Shown here in pieces: positions 54,651-63,197 of a stretch of DNA of 64,000 bases; within the stretch, counting starts at the first letter, position 1, and each line of letters begins with the position of its first letter. This stretch comes from Spirochaetae bacterium HGW-Spirochaetae-1 (GTDB lineage Bacteria; Spirochaetota; UBA4802; UBA5550). Under the pieces are notes generated by a model. The model was not told where the DNA came from. It searched no databases and saw nothing but the letters and a program-made list of their open reading frames with translations. The stretch is from positions 250,392 through 314,391 of the forward strand of contig PGXY01000002.1 in assembly GCA_002839375.1 (NCBI GenBank). The letters run 5' to 3'. The position numbers and the translations under genes were made by a program.

Positions 54651-55748
54651 ATGAGATTCAGGAATTTAATTATGCTGTTTCTTGCGGGGGGGATGATATT
54701 GCATCCCGTTTTCGGCGGACATGACAAAGGGACTCTGCGGGCCATGGAAAATACCAGGACGATTATCGATTGTGCCAACCGAAAAGTCCAGGTTCCCCGC
54801 CGGGTGAAACGCATAGCCTGCCTCTATGCCTTCAGCGGCCACGTCGTGACCATGCTGGGCAGGGGAACCGATATCGTTGCCGTTGTAGGCGGGCTCAAGC
54901 GTGACGTTATGCTGACATATCTCTGTCCATCCATTGCCGACGCCGTTGTTCCGCGATACAATGGAGCACTGAACGTGGAGGAACTGTTGAAGTCCCGCCC
55001 CGACGTGGTTTTTCTAAAGGAGGATATGGCCGGAAAAGAATCGGAGACGTCAGGTCTTGACCGGTTCCACATACCCTGGGTGGTCATATCCTTCAACTCA
55101 ATGGCGGAGCAGCAGAAAGCCGTTGCCATAATCGGAGAGGTCATCGGAGAGACGCGTGCCGCTGCAGATTATAATTCCTACTACAGGGAAACGATCGACC
55201 GCGTCGGTACTATCGTGAAAAGCATACCAGGGGACCGGAAACTCTCTCTTTACCACTCGACCCTGGAACCGCTGAAAACCGACGGACCGCGTTCCCTGGC
55301 CGCTGAATGGACAAGAACAGCAGGAGTTATCAATGTATCTGCGGGAGCTGAACTGATAACGTCCGGTGAGGATTACTATGCAACCATTGAGCAGGTTCTC
55401 CTGTGGAATCCCCGGGTAATTCTGGTCAATGAAGAAGGCATTGATGACTATATGAAGAATAACTCCCTCTGGTCCCATATGGATGCGGTAAAGCAGGGGC
55501 GGATATATAAAATGCCCACGGGCATATCGCGGTGGGGGCATCCCGGGTCGGTGGAAACGCCACTGGCCCTTCTCTGGACGGTAAAAACACTGTATCCTGA
55601 ATATGCCGTAAGTATCAATCTCAGGACCGAGACGAAAAGATTTTATAATACCTTTTTCAATTATGAACTCTCCGACACAATGACCGACAGCATCCTCAGC
55701 GGAAAAGGGATGAGAACGGCAAAAAGTAAAAGGAATAAGAAGAAATGA
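54651..55748 (+). CDS. Periplasmic substrate-binding protein of a FecB/BtuF-type ABC importer
   Basis: 365 residues from ATG 54651; longer in-frame starts exist (for example 54522, 54621), but this one begins the signal peptide RFRNLIMLFLAGGMILHPVFG. The mature part has the class III binding-protein layout: first lobe (VQVPRRVKRIACLYAFSGHVV), a long linker helix (SYYRETIDRVGTIVKSI) and second lobe (VLLWNPRVILVNEEG). It would deliver a metal-chelate, corrinoid or similar ligand to the FecCD-type permease at 62-63 kb. Its last four bases (ATGA) overlap the start of the next gene. Confidence 0.88.
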   Translation: MRFRNLIMLFLAGGMILHPVFGGHDKGTLRAMENTRTIIDCANRKVQVPRRVKRIACLYAFSGHVVTMLGRGTDIVAVVGGLKRDVMLTYLCPSIADAVVPRYNGALNVEELLKSRPDVVFLKEDMAGKESETSGLDRFHIPWVVISFNSMAEQQKAVAIIGEVIGETRAAADYNSYYRETIDRVGTIVKSIPGDRKLSLYHSTLEPLKTDGPRSLAAEWTRTAGVINVSAGAELITSGEDYYATIEQVLLWNPRVILVNEEGIDDYMKNNSLWSHMDAVKQGRIYKMPTGISRWGHPGSVETPLALLWTVKTLYPEYAVSINLRTETKRFYNTFFNYELSDTMTDSILSGKGMRTAKSKRNKKK

Positions 55749-56491
55749 AAATTTACATGGCAATAGACGACACCGATATCCTGGGAAGCCGGGGCACTGG
55801 ACATCTTGCTGAAGACATCAGAAGAGATATTGTCTCGATATTTTCCGGGACATGCGAGAATATATCGCGCCACCAGCTTTTCGTATGCGACGATATCCCC
55901 TATACATCGCATAACAGTTCCATGTGTTTTGTCGCCGATATCGGTGATGATGCATTTGAGGGAATAGTGAAACATACGATTAATATGCTGGAGACATGCA
56001 GCGCCGACGGATCTGATCCTGGTTTCTGCATCTTTAACCTTGAAAAACTTGATGAAGAAGGCGCCGGAAGACTCATGGATTTCGGTCATCGTGCCAAGCG
56101 GACCGTTCTCACCAAGGAAGAGGCTTACGGCCTGGCCGCCGAACTGGGCATTCATCTTTCAGAGCACGGAGGAACCGGACAGGGAATAATCGGCGCCCTG
56201 GCCGGAACAGGCCTCAGGCTCGAAGGCAATGACGGCCGGTTCCGGGGCTGGATATTTGAAAATGCCGACACGGAGATGACTGTCCGGGAATGCCTGGAGC
56301 AGCTGCCGGTTCGGGAAGTTGTCGACCTGGCCGGAGCGGTTATTAATGGATCGGATTTAGTGCGGCTGAACGGCAAGGTAAAGACCGTGCCCAGGAGAGG
56401 TCGCCAGGTTCTGCTGGTGAAAAAAAAGAAAGACAACGGGCAATCGTTCTGGGTGAATCTTAACCGGGATGAAATCAAGGGCCTTGACTAA
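55745..56491 (+). CDS. TiaS-like IDDTD-motif protein coupled to a binding protein
   Basis: 248 residues starting MKIYMAIDDTD (IDDTD at 7-11). That motif and the glycine-rich stretch HGGTGQGIIGALAGTG (141-156) resemble the N-terminal catalytic part of TiaS, the archaeal tRNA-Ile2 agmatinylcytidine synthetase. The zinc ribbon and OB fold of TiaS (about 420 residues) are missing. It overlaps the binding-protein gene by four bases (ATGA), so it is translationally coupled to a transport gene, which would be odd for a tRNA enzyme. It may be an ATP-using enzyme that modifies or releases the imported ligand. Function unknown. Confidence 0.78.
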   Translation: MKIYMAIDDTDILGSRGTGHLAEDIRRDIVSIFSGTCENISRHQLFVCDDIPYTSHNSSMCFVADIGDDAFEGIVKHTINMLETCSADGSDPGFCIFNLEKLDEEGAGRLMDFGHRAKRTVLTKEEAYGLAAELGIHLSEHGGTGQGIIGALAGTGLRLEGNDGRFRGWIFENADTEMTVRECLEQLPVREVVDLAGAVINGSDLVRLNGKVKTVPRRGRQVLLVKKKKDNGQSFWVNLNRDEIKGLD

Positions 56492-56497
56492 GGGTGA

Positions 56498-58882
56498 TTA
56501 AAACTTTGCTGAACATCCTCCATAAAACATGCGTCCCGGACCCGGGATAAAGGGGTCGGCCTCGTAGTCGTCGAGCACGTTTTTACACATGACATAAACC
56601 TCGTAATAAATGAGAAAAGACTGGCTCAGCCTGATATTGAGCATGACCGGGTCATGCAGCCGTACCGCCTCGAAGTATTCCGTTGAAAAGGGTGTTTGAA
56701 CCGGTCCGGGCTCGGGCCGTTCCTTCATGCAGTACACATACTGATTCACGGTGCTGTAGCCCCAGATGTTCAGGCCCGTGCCCCCTTTGAACTTCAACCG
56801 CAGATCCGCCGAAATCTGGTGTGATGGTGTAAATTCTATTATCTCACCTTTGTTGATTTTCTCCTCTTCAGAATTATCCCTGTTCCGCGTATAAAGGTAT
56901 GTGTAGGAGCAGACCAGGGTCATATCCATAATATCGAAAATTCCTTCCCTGGTGTAGGTTATAATGGATTCCAGTCCCTGCGAATCGACCCTGCCGATAT
57001 TCACGGGCGGATCAATGCCGCCGGAAATTTTTTCGATGCGGTCCTTAACCACGCTGACAAAATAGTCGGCGCGCAGGGAAAGGGCGCTATCGAAGAAAAA
57101 GAGTTCGAAGCCAGTGTTGCCGTTGTATGATCGTTCAGGTTTCAGCCGGTTGTCCCGCTTGTCATCGACGATTTTTGAATATTCACTGAGATCGGGAAAG
57201 CGTGTTTTTATGGAACCGGCGGCACGAAGGATAAGCCGTTCTTTCATCGGTGTGAATATAAGACCCGCCACGGGATTGATGGAGTCCTTGGTTCCCAGAA
57301 GTTTCGAGTCAGCAGCAACGATGTAGGCATCTTCAAACTGGTACAGGGCCTCGCGGTTCTTGAAACTGTGCAGTATTTGCATATCATACGAGACGCCCAG
57401 GGAAATGTTCAGCCGGTCCTTATAGTTTATTTCATCTTCGACGGCTATTGTAAAATAAGATACATCGAGCCGCTGAACCGGGTAGGGATCAGTGCCGAAG
57501 AGCGTGGCCGCGATAGCCGGGGAAACTGTGGCAGAAATGGCCTGTTCGTTTTCCTGGTACAGGGAATAACGCCCCAGCAGGGCAAAGTTAAGGGTGTTCC
57601 ATTGGGCTATTTTCCATGAGGGGTACAGGTTTGCGCCTGCAGTGAGATATTCTTTTATGGTGTAAAAGGGCTCAAGGACCGTGTCGGCCAGGACCGTGTC
57701 GCCGGGCCAGGTATGGTCCGTGGTGGCGTACTTTTCCTGTTTGGCCGTCATGTATGTGTAATAGGCGTTTCCCTTCAGTTTACATTTATTATAATCCAGT
57801 GTGAAATAAGGCGACACACGCACGTTGTGGATGGCCGGCCACACGAAGGAACGGTTTCGGAACGCAGCGCTTTTTATATCCCGCGGATCAGAAGAAACAT
57901 CAAAAATCGGATCTTCCCATTCTGTGTTTTTTGCTTTAAAATTACTGTATGCATTGAGCTGGTAGCTCGACGTATTGGCTGTTTTGAAATAGTATTCGGC
58001 AGTGATCCCTGCCTCGCTTTTATCATCGATGCGGTACCCTATCTTCGTGGCCAGGGAATACTGGGTGGAGTCATTGTGATTCCAGATACCCGTGTCGTTT
58101 ATATATCCCTCCACGGCAGGAAGATTGAGATCTTCGAAGTTTAAACCGTAAAGGTCGTAGCGCACCAGGCGGTCGAACCATTCACGGCGTTTTTTACTGT
58201 CCAATTTTCCCGATATTTCATATCCGCCCGAGTGCTGTACCGAGGCGTTGATCCAGTAGTAGAAATTCCCCAGAGGCGCTCCATGGGCCGCGTTAATGAG
58301 CCAGTTGTTATACTGGCCGTATTCGGCGCCGATCTCGTAATAGGGCGCGTCGGGTTTTTTCGTGATGATGTTGATGACACCCACGGCCCCGTAGGTTCCC
58401 AACAGGGCTGACGTGGCGCCCCTGTTCACGATGATTTGTTCAACATTATTCAGGGGAATATTCGAGATGTCTATGTCCGTGGAAAAAACGTCATTGATAG
58501 GGACCCCGTCGATGAGGATTGCCACCTTGTTCTGGTCAAAGCCGCGGAAGCGGGCCCGCACATAGCCCTTTTTATGCACGCCCACCTGGATACCCGGCAC
58601 AGACTTCAGGGAGTCGTCCAGGGTCTTATCGGAATGCTCTTCGATCTCCTCGGACGATATAACCGTGGTGTTGGTCGCTTTTTCTATCTGGGGGATGGCA
58701 CGCCCGTATATGACGATTTCACCGGCAGAATAGATGTGTTTTGCCTGGTTCTCTTTTTTTTCCTTTGGGGGTTCCTCCGGAGATTTCTTGTCGGTGTTTT
58801 CTCCATGAAGCGGAGAGAAGCAGAAGACGAGCGATAAAATGAGGACCGGGAAATGGACAAATAGATTAGTTTTGATTTTCAT
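56498..58882 (-). CDS. TonB-dependent outer-membrane receptor
   Basis: 794 residues. A signal peptide (about 1-27) is followed by a proline/lysine/glutamate-rich linker, a plug domain (about 55-175, SSEEIEEHSDKTLDDSLK, RFRGFDQNKVAILIDGVP) and a beta-barrel ending in a C-terminal phenylalanine (GGCSAKF), as BAM recognition requires. It imports a scarce large ligand using TonB energy. It faces the TiaS-like gene with 6 bases between stops and follows two lipoprotein genes on its own strand, so the lipoproteins probably help at the cell surface. Confidence 0.92.
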   Translation of the reverse strand: MKIKTNLFVHFPVLILSLVFCFSPLHGENTDKKSPEEPPKEKKENQAKHIYSAGEIVIYGRAIPQIEKATNTTVISSEEIEEHSDKTLDDSLKSVPGIQVGVHKKGYVRARFRGFDQNKVAILIDGVPINDVFSTDIDISNIPLNNVEQIIVNRGATSALLGTYGAVGVINIITKKPDAPYYEIGAEYGQYNNWLINAAHGAPLGNFYYWINASVQHSGGYEISGKLDSKKRREWFDRLVRYDLYGLNFEDLNLPAVEGYINDTGIWNHNDSTQYSLATKIGYRIDDKSEAGITAEYYFKTANTSSYQLNAYSNFKAKNTEWEDPIFDVSSDPRDIKSAAFRNRSFVWPAIHNVRVSPYFTLDYNKCKLKGNAYYTYMTAKQEKYATTDHTWPGDTVLADTVLEPFYTIKEYLTAGANLYPSWKIAQWNTLNFALLGRYSLYQENEQAISATVSPAIAATLFGTDPYPVQRLDVSYFTIAVEDEINYKDRLNISLGVSYDMQILHSFKNREALYQFEDAYIVAADSKLLGTKDSINPVAGLIFTPMKERLILRAAGSIKTRFPDLSEYSKIVDDKRDNRLKPERSYNGNTGFELFFFDSALSLRADYFVSVVKDRIEKISGGIDPPVNIGRVDSQGLESIITYTREGIFDIMDMTLVCSYTYLYTRNRDNSEEEKINKGEIIEFTPSHQISADLRLKFKGGTGLNIWGYSTVNQYVYCMKERPEPGPVQTPFSTEYFEAVRLHDPVMLNIRLSQSFLIYYEVYVMCKNVLDDYEADPFIPGPGRMFYGGCSAKF

Positions 58883-58914
58883 TCAAACTGGCCGAACGGG
58901 GCGATCTCCGAATT

Positions 58915-59706
58915 TTATGGGCAATAGTCCGCGACACTCTGTATTGGCAGCTTGTCCCCGGCTGACATGGTCGCGTCATCTGATCTTAAAAAAATCCTGC
59001 CCATGCCGCCGCTTCCTGTATTGGGTTTTCCCAGGACCCAGTTTGCATCTATAGTGAGGGTTATGCCCTGGGAGTCTTCATTGACTGTGATGGTGTCGGC
59101 AAGATCCGCGAAGGGAGTTCCAATGTCTTCATTGGCGGGATCATTGTCATAGATGGAATAGCGGTCGTAACGGTTCAAAAGGTTTTCTCTGTTGCCGCCG
59201 TAATTATAATCGTAAAAGGCCACCACATAATAGTCGCCATGTGCGATATTTTTAATGGTAATTGTACTGTTGTTCGATGAAGAAGTTCCCTTGTACAATA
59301 CCGGTTGGATGTTCGAGATATAATCACCATTTATATCAGCGGTAAGTGTCCCGAAAAGATACACAATGTTTATTTTATCGCCCAGGTCATCAGGTCCGAT
59401 CATTTCATCGGCCAGGTCCTCGAGCCAGGCATCATCCTCGCCGCATTGCCAGTCGCCGATATGGTCGGGGGGCACATCCCAGCCCACACCGCCGGTTTCG
59501 GCATACATCCAAGTGCCGTCTTTTGCTCCATAAGATCCGGTATTCGCCAGTGTTTGTCCTACGCGGGGATATCCCCACATATCAGAGTCGGTCTGTACCG
59601 TTATGGATATCCTGCCCTGGTAAGTATCTCCTGTGTTATCGCAGGAGATATATATTGCGCTTATAAGACTTAAAAATATGCACGGCAGTAGAATGAAGTT
59701 TTTCAT
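58915..59706 (-). CDS. Lipoprotein with one copy of a novel GDYYVxAFYDY domain
   Basis: 263 residues with a lipoprotein signal (ISC lipobox, lipidated C22). The mature part is beta-rich and acidic. Residues 157-188 (GDYYVVAFYDYNYGGNRENL and a following DRYSIYDND) closely match two stretches of the neighbouring lipoprotein; the unit then ends with LTIDANWVLGK. No known family is recognised. It lies 32 bases before the TonB receptor gene, so it may be a surface partner that captures the receptor's ligand. Confidence 0.8.
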   Translation of the reverse strand: MKNFILLPCIFLSLISAIYISCDNTGDTYQGRISITVQTDSDMWGYPRVGQTLANTGSYGAKDGTWMYAETGGVGWDVPPDHIGDWQCGEDDAWLEDLADEMIGPDDLGDKINIVYLFGTLTADINGDYISNIQPVLYKGTSSSNNSTITIKNIAHGDYYVVAFYDYNYGGNRENLLNRYDRYSIYDNDPANEDIGTPFADLADTITVNEDSQGITLTIDANWVLGKPNTGSGGMGRIFLRSDDATMSAGDKLPIQSVADYCP

Positions 59707-59802
59707 TATCAGAATTCTCTCATGGCATACTTAATCGCATATTACCATCTCCAGGGGCCTCCTCATTGACAGGGAGACCCCGGGTGGATGATGGAATATC
59801 CC

Positions 59803-60747
59803 TTAGGGAGTTACCGCCCATGTAGCTCCGTCACCGATAGTATAAATAATTGTATCATCTTCGCTGATAGTTGCAGTTGAAGCAACGGTTGAGCCAGTCG
59901 TCCCGTTTCTGATATCATGATAAATCTCATACAGGTCTCCTGTATTGATTATATTGCTACCACCTGTAGCAGAATTCAGCAGGCATACTACATAAAAATT
60001 ACCGGAGTAATTGGTGAGAATGTTGTCAATAACGATGGCCCCATTATTGCCGACAATATTTCCCTGGTAAAGAATATTATTTCTCGGTGAATTGGATTCA
60101 AGCTGACGGTAAACAAAAGCATAGGCATTGTATGCGCCGCTACTTGAATAATCAACATTTATTGTCATTGTGTTTCCGGTAAGTGATGTAATGAAAGTTT
60201 TTGAACTTCCCATTTCCCAGTTACGCTGAATGGTGAGGGATATGGCATTGGGACCTTCTTCTGTGATTGTCAGTTTCTGTGTGTCGGAGATCAGGGGGGA
60301 ACCGGTACCGCCGTCATAGAATGCATAGCGGTCAGCCTTGGTAATCAGGTTGGAATCATCTCCACCCGTACGGTAATCATAGAAGGCAATAACATAATAG
60401 TCACCCGGTTCTATGCCAGTAATATCCGTTGCCGTATTATTATCATTGTTTATGGCTGTTTCGCTGTAAAGATAATCATTCATATCGTTGGATACATCAC
60501 CATCGACTGTAGTGGGAAGTACATTTGGGTCCGGCATATCTGCGCAGGAATAGAGCTGCACATAATTGATTTTCTGACCGGCATATCCTGTTTGCGTATC
60601 ATAGTCATCACCATAATTGCCCTGATAATTAACCGTCACTGAAAGAGTTGCCCCTGGATCATCACTGCTGCCACCTTCACAGGCCGAAAAAGTAAAAAGT
60701 GCAGCGATCATTATCGCCGTCAGAATTAAAAGACTTCTTTTTTTCAT
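59803..60747 (-). CDS. Lipoprotein with two copies of the GDYYVxAFYDY domain
   Basis: 314 residues with lipobox FSAC (C23). Two related units occur: about 35-185 (core GDYYVIAFYDYRTGGDDSNL at 115-134, then DRYAFYDGG) and about 185-314 (core GNFYVVCLLNSATGGSNIIN at 249-268, then DLYEIYHD). Each ends with a tryptophan segment (QRNWEMG; GATWAVTP). The shared pattern with the next gene shows a duplicated extracellular-type beta domain. Function unknown; a ligand-binding or adhesion role at the outer membrane is inferred from the TonB context. Confidence 0.8.
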   Translation of the reverse strand: MKKRSLLILTAIMIAALFTFSACEGGSSDDPGATLSVTVNYQGNYGDDYDTQTGYAGQKINYVQLYSCADMPDPNVLPTTVDGDVSNDMNDYLYSETAINNDNNTATDITGIEPGDYYVIAFYDYRTGGDDSNLITKADRYAFYDGGTGSPLISDTQKLTITEEGPNAISLTIQRNWEMGSSKTFITSLTGNTMTINVDYSSSGAYNAYAFVYRQLESNSPRNNILYQGNIVGNNGAIVIDNILTNYSGNFYVVCLLNSATGGSNIINTGDLYEIYHDIRNGTTGSTVASTATISEDDTIIYTIGDGATWAVTP

Positions 60748-60917
60748 AAGTTCCTCGCTATTAGAATTAAATGTTCGTATTTTATATTTTTCAGGATTTA
60801 AAGTCGATGATTTTATGTCAATAGAATTAGCAGATAATTTGAAAACAATTTTTAGAAGAATGAAAAAGATTACAATATATTACAAAAAAATACAGCGATA
60901 ATACGCTATCAGGATAA
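60748..60917. other. AT-rich upstream region of the lipoprotein gene
   Basis: 170 bases of very AT-rich sequence with a TTGACA on the minus strand (60821-60816) but no well-spaced -10. The inverted-repeat element follows at 60918. Confidence 0.4.
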
Positions 60918-61109
60918 GGGAACCTCTATAAATCATTTTGAGGCAGAGCCATTTTAGCTCATCCTAAGCTGGCTTTGGGCAGCGCCTTTATTGAACATCC
61001 TGTTCAGGCACTGCATTCGAGTGTCCTGCTCAGCACATTCGATCATCGTGATCAGTAGATGTTCCCTTGTGGACATAAGCATTGGAAAAACCAAATTTCT
61101 GAGGTGCCC
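60918..61109 (-). mobile_element. Short inverted-repeat element, copy B (MITE-like)
   Basis: A 192-base element in the opposite orientation to copy A. Its ends are GGGAACCTCTATAAAT and (inverted) GGGCACCTCAGAAATT, matching copy A's ends, and the internal segment ATGCTTATGTCCACAAGGGAAC matches copy A at 20 of 22 positions. A further ~85 bases inside (from about 60940 to 61060) are absent from copy A, so A may be a deletion derivative. No transposase is encoded. Confidence 0.7.
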
Positions 61110-61181
61110 ATACATTAAAACAAGGCGATGTATAATGGTATTCGAGTCTGGCCGGGATTGTGCGCCTGCATCTTAAAAGTT

Positions 61182-62006
61182 TTATTCCCCGTCATTGTCA
61201 TCGGCAGCCGTGGCCAGGGCGATGATGGCACCGGCCTTTTTGCTTGCCTGCCGATAGGAGAGAATCTTTGATTCTACCCTGAATATTTTCATCATGGTCT
61301 CTTCGGTGAGGACGGAACGGGGACTGCCCAGGGCGAAGATTTTTTCTTCGTTCATGATTGCCATGGTCGTGGGAATGCCGTTATTCTCGAAATAGAAGGC
61401 ATGGTTCGGAGAATGGGTCGCGATGATAAAGGAAAGGCCCCGTACTCTCGCCAGGGAGGCGATTTTTTCCAGGAGCATTATCTCGTGCCGGAAGTCCAGG
61501 TGCGAAGCCGGCTCATCCATGATGATAATGGGCGACCGCTGGGCCAGGGCCCGCGCCAGCATAACCAGCTGTACCTCGCCGCCGCTCAGCTGTGTGTAAA
61601 GCCTGTCCTGCAGCGACTCGATTCCCACGTCCTTCAGGGCCTCCTGCGCGAGCAGGTGATCTTCACGGGACGGGCCGCTGAAAGGGGTGATATAGGCCGT
61701 TCTTCCCATGAGAACCACTTCGCGGACCAGGTAGGGGAAGGTGCGCTCGTGTATCTGCGGCACATAGGCCATGCGGCGCGCCAGTTCATGGGGACGGTAA
61801 TCCGCTATAGTTTTACCGTAGACGCGTATTTCACCCTCTTCGAGGGAATGAATTCCCAGGATGCAGTCGAGAAGGGTTGTCTTGCCGCAGCCATTGGGAC
61901 CGAAGAGTATGACTATTTCGCCTTCGCGCAGTTTCAGGTTGATGCCGGAAAAGATACTGCGGCTGCCGTATGAAAAATGTCCATTGCTTACTTCAAGGAC
62001 CGTCAT
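61182..62006 (-). CDS. ABC transporter ATPase of FecE/BtuD type
   Basis: 274 residues. Walker A GPNGCGKT (36-43), Q-loop VPQIHERTF, signature LSGGE (140-144) and Walker B IIIMDEP (D164, E165), then a His-switch region (ATHSPNHAF). It energises uptake of siderophore-, heme- or corrinoid-like ligands. The ATG is three bases after the permease stop. The binding protein for this pair is probably the one at 54.6 kb, about 6 kb away on the other strand. Confidence 0.92.
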   Translation of the reverse strand: MTVLEVSNGHFSYGSRSIFSGINLKLREGEIVILFGPNGCGKTTLLDCILGIHSLEEGEIRVYGKTIADYRPHELARRMAYVPQIHERTFPYLVREVVLMGRTAYITPFSGPSREDHLLAQEALKDVGIESLQDRLYTQLSGGEVQLVMLARALAQRSPIIIMDEPASHLDFRHEIMLLEKIASLARVRGLSFIIATHSPNHAFYFENNGIPTTMAIMNEEKIFALGSPRSVLTEETMMKIFRVESKILSYRQASKKAGAIIALATAADDNDGE

Positions 62007-62009
62007 GGT

Positions 62010-63038
62010 CTACCATCCTCCGCCGCGCGTTCTCCGCAGGAGATAGATGAAGAAGGGACCCCCGATCAGTGATGTCAATATTCCCAGGGGAATCTCGCCG
62101 CCCGATATATTGCGGGCGATATTGTCGATGATCACCATGAAGCAGGCACCCAGGGAAATACTCACGGGCATGAGAATACGGTTGTCGTTGCCGGCAATCA
62201 TTCTTCCCATGTGGGGGATCACCAGTCCAACCCATCCTATGATGCCGCTGATGCAGACTGCACCGGCCGTGGCGATAGTTGTGAAGACAATTATTGCTGC
62301 GCGGTTGAGGTTCACGTTGATTCCCAGGGTTTTGGCCTCCCGTTCCCCCATGGAGAGAACGTTGATGCGCCAGCGAATGAGCATGAGGCCCATGATACCG
62401 CCCAGCATGGGAATCGACGCCGCCAGTACGTCATGACCCTGAATCGAGGCCAGGCTCCCCATGAGCCAGAATACGATGGAGGGAAGATCTTCATAGGGGT
62501 CGGCCAGAAACTTGAGGAATGAAATCATGGCGGAAAATATCGATGATATTATCACTCCGCCCAGGACCAGCATGATGGTCGGTGCGCTGTTGTAAATTTT
62601 CCCCACCAGGTAGCTTAAGATGACGGCCAAGATTCCAAAGATAAAGGCGCAGATATATATGGCGGCCGTGCTTTTGAACATGATGATGGCCAGGGCTGCG
62701 CCGAAACCGGCCCCGGAACTGACGCCCAGCATACCGGAGCTCACCAGGGGATTGCGGAAGAGCCCCTGGAGTGCTGTGCCGCTGGCAGCCAGGCTTGCGC
62801 CTACCAGGGCGCCCAGGAAGGCCCGGGGGAGCCGTATCTCCCAGATGATGGAACTCTGGATGGAAGCTGCCACGTCGGGTCCACGGGAGATTATGCTCCA
62901 GATAAGGGGAAAAACTTCAGTGTAATGTATGGGGTATCTTCCCAGGAAAAGGGAGAGCACTATGCAGGCAAGAGGAGCTGCAACAAGAAGAACGGTGACA
63001 CCGGCCTTCTTGAGAATTTTCTTTTTCCTGGCGGTCAT
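62010..63038 (-). CDS. FecCD/BtuC-type ABC transporter permease
   Basis: 342 residues with about ten predicted membrane helices. Family hallmarks are RLPRAFLGALVGASLAASG (in part), PLVSSGMLGVSSGAGFGA, and the coupling helix region REAKTLGI, followed by GIIGWVGLVIPHMGR. It works as a homodimer with the ATPase downstream. It is not directly linked to a binding protein on its strand. Ligand specificity cannot be read from the permease. Confidence 0.92.
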   Translation of the reverse strand: MTARKKKILKKAGVTVLLVAAPLACIVLSLFLGRYPIHYTEVFPLIWSIISRGPDVAASIQSSIIWEIRLPRAFLGALVGASLAASGTALQGLFRNPLVSSGMLGVSSGAGFGAALAIIMFKSTAAIYICAFIFGILAVILSYLVGKIYNSAPTIMLVLGGVIISSIFSAMISFLKFLADPYEDLPSIVFWLMGSLASIQGHDVLAASIPMLGGIMGLMLIRWRINVLSMGEREAKTLGINVNLNRAAIIVFTTIATAGAVCISGIIGWVGLVIPHMGRMIAGNDNRILMPVSISLGACFMVIIDNIARNISGGEIPLGILTSLIGGPFFIYLLRRTRGGGW

Positions 63039-63131
63039 AATAAAAAAATAGATCAGGTGCGAAAACCGTCAATTGTTATTTCCTGGAAGGGTATATTTTG
63101 TCGGATTTGGATGGAATTGCCGGAAGTAATA

Positions 63132-63183
63132 AACCCCGTCATTGCAGGAAGGGGTTCAAACCCTTCCTTACAATGACGGGGTT
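63132..63183. repeat. Long inverted repeat between the acyl-CoA synthetase and the permease gene
   Basis: AACCCCGTCATTG (63132-63144) and CAATGACGGGGTT (63171-63183) are perfect complements, and the inner parts (GGAAGGGGTT and AACCCTTCC) also pair. On the minus strand it is followed by TATTAC after GGGGTTT, so it may terminate the acyl-CoA synthetase gene, or be a REP-type repeat. Confidence 0.6.
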
Positions 63184-63197
63184 ATAATGATTTTCAA

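Noticed and set aside
60918-61109. Copy B as a riboswitch or leader RNA
   Set aside because: Its ends and internal segment match another copy 20 kb away in inverted orientation, which fits a mobile repeat better.
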